Shown piece after piece: positions 13,556-14,453 of a stretch of DNA of 14,453 nucleotides; the stretch's first letter is position 1, and the number at the start of each line of letters is the position of its first letter. The stretch spans positions 1 to 14,453 of the forward strand of contig DASXYU010000119.1 in assembly GCA_036502295.1 (NCBI GenBank), written 5' to 3'. Source of the DNA: DASXYU01 sp036502295. GTDB taxonomy: Bacteria; Actinomycetota; Actinomycetes; Mycobacteriales; Jatrophihabitantaceae. The notes beneath the pieces were generated by a model. It searched no databases. It was given only the letters and a program-made list of their open reading frames with translations, and was not told where the DNA came from. Position numbers and translations under genes: made by a program.

Positions 13556-14453
13556 ATGCTGGCTGACTGGCGCGTCGATCACCATGTCAGAGAACTCTTC
13601 AAGGGCGATGCCTTTCGTCGCCTCCTCGCAGTGCGGCTGATCTCCCAATTCGGCGACGGCGTCTTTCAAGCCTCGCTCGCCGGCGCCGTTCTCTTCAACC
13701 CCGAGCAGCAGGCGAGTGCCACTGATGTGGCGGCGGGCTTTGCGGTACTGCTCCTGCCGTACTCGATCGTCGGGCCGTTCACCGGCGTCCTGATCGACCG
13801 CTGGTGGCGACAGCGGATCCTGTGGATCGGCGGACCGGTTCGGGCGCTCGGAGCGCTCATCGCGGCAATCGCGGTCTTCGGCGGTGTCCACGGGGCGCCG
13901 CTCTATGTGATTGCACTGGTCTCGCTCTCCTTCGGACGCTTCGTCCTCGCCGCGCTCAGTGCTGCGCAGCCGCACGTCGTCACCACGAAGGAGCTCCCCA
14001 CCGCCAACGCATTCAGCACCACCGCCGGAACCGTCGCCACCACGATCGGCGGCGCGGCCGCCCTGCTTCTGCGCGAGGGCGTGGGGGAGAGCAACCACGG
14101 TTACGGGGTGATCGGATTCTGTGCACCGGTCTTCTACGTCGCGGCCGGTCTGGTCGCGGTCCGGTTCGCCATCACTGCGCTAGGCCCGGATGACGCCGAG
14201 CGCGCGGCGAGGCAGCGCGTCGGGGAGATCGCCCGGGAGCTGCGCGCCGCGGGGCAGCATGTCCGCGCGCGGCCCGAGGTCTTCCACTACCTCAGTGCGA
14301 TCGGCATGGTCCGGCTCTGCCATGGCATCACGACCGTCTGCACAGTGCTGCTGTATCGCAACTACTTCCACAACGTCGGTGTCTTTCGCGCGGGACTAAG
14401 TGGCCTGGCCCTCATCGTCGTCGCCACCGCGGTCGGCGGCGCGCTCGCCGCCT
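13556..14453 (+). CDS. Major facilitator superfamily transporter, 3' end beyond window
   Basis: Open from ATG 13556 to the window end, 299 codons, with no stop; the full gene would be around 400–430 residues. The N-terminus is cytoplasmic (MLADWRVDHHVRELFKGDAF). Several hydrophobic segments follow: near LISQFGDGVFQASLAGAVLF, then AAGFAVLLLPYSIVGPFTG. Next comes a motif-A-like GVLIDRWWRQR, then ALGALIAAIAVFGG and LYVIALVSLSFGRFVLAAL. After these comes an amphipathic loop (DDAERAARQRVGEIAREL). The substrate is unknown; the family includes drug and metabolite exporters. The start is divergent from yqgE by 17 bp, as known for the mycobacterial Rv0038/Rv0037c pair (from memory). No Shine-Dalgarno site is present. 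Confidence 0.88.
   Translation, partial: MLADWRVDHHVRELFKGDAFRRLLAVRLISQFGDGVFQASLAGAVLFNPEQQASATDVAAGFAVLLLPYSIVGPFTGVLIDRWWRQRILWIGGPVRALGALIAAIAVFGGVHGAPLYVIALVSLSFGRFVLAALSAAQPHVVTTKELPTANAFSTTAGTVATTIGGAAALLLREGVGESNHGYGVIGFCAPVFYVAAGLVAVRFAITALGPDDAERAARQRVGEIARELRAAGQHVRARPEVFHYLSAIGMVRLCHGITTVCTVLLYRNYFHNVGVFRAGLSGLALIVVATAVGGALAA

Noticed and set aside
13535..14098. 187-codon minus-strand frame antisense to the MFS gene
   Set aside because: The plus strand encodes clear hydrophobic segments and a motif-A-like loop; the minus product is highly charged and featureless.
1..14453. CRISPR array, tandem repeats, toxin-antitoxin or defence system
   Set aside because: Scanning by eye gave no regularly spaced repeats and no nuclease, methylase or toxin-like proteins; all long genes are metabolic, regulatory or transport genes.

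Overview
The window is a compact, high-GC chromosomal segment with short intergenic gaps. It comes from an actinobacterium (Actinomycetota). The Actinobacteria-type dcd, the PadR–ino1 pair and the divergent yqgE/MFS pair all fit that group; the last two pairings also occur in mycobacteria, recalled from general knowledge. The genus cannot be decided from the sequence. Every gene looks native, and I see no phage, IS element, CRISPR array or integrase.

Left part (1–6412, minus strand): a tightly coupled hopanoid operon read right to left as hpnC – hpnD – hpnE – polyprenyl diphosphate synthase – shc – hpnG, with hpnG running off the left edge. Neighbouring genes overlap by 1–8 bases or are separated by 4 bases. 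Together they make a prenyl diphosphate (probably FPP), condense and reduce it to squalene (HpnD, HpnC, HpnE), cyclise squalene to the hopane skeleton (SHC) and process the C35 side chain (HpnG). Divergent from hpnC, across 58 bp, lies a class-III aminotransferase (6471–7856) that fits HpnO, which makes the amino-capped C35 side chain. Its 3' end overlaps, ATGA-fashion, the start of a decayed gene (7853–8101) broken into three frames. The pathway as a whole therefore points to aminobacteriohopanepolyol lipids.

Middle part (8149–11066): tRNA-Gly with anticodon CCC (minus), dcd (bifunctional-type dCTP deaminase, plus), ilvE (branched-chain aminotransferase, minus) and, divergent from ilvE, a D-amino-acid-oxidase-family flavoprotein (plus).

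Right part (11110–14453): a PadR-family regulator preceded by a striking palindrome, then ino1 (inositol-3-phosphate synthase). A strong bidirectional hairpin terminator follows and is shared with convergent yqgE. An MFS transporter starts only 17 bp from yqgE, divergently, and runs off the right edge.

A theme across the window is translation starts without a Shine-Dalgarno sequence. Six first-of-transcript genes have a TANNNT –10-like hexamer 6–8 nt before the ATG, the geometry of leaderless actinobacterial mRNAs. PadR and ino1 have clear Shine-Dalgarno sites instead. I found no convincing new biological system. The most useful leads are the decayed gene after the aminotransferase, the PadR-side palindrome, and the small dyads inside the divergent promoter regions.
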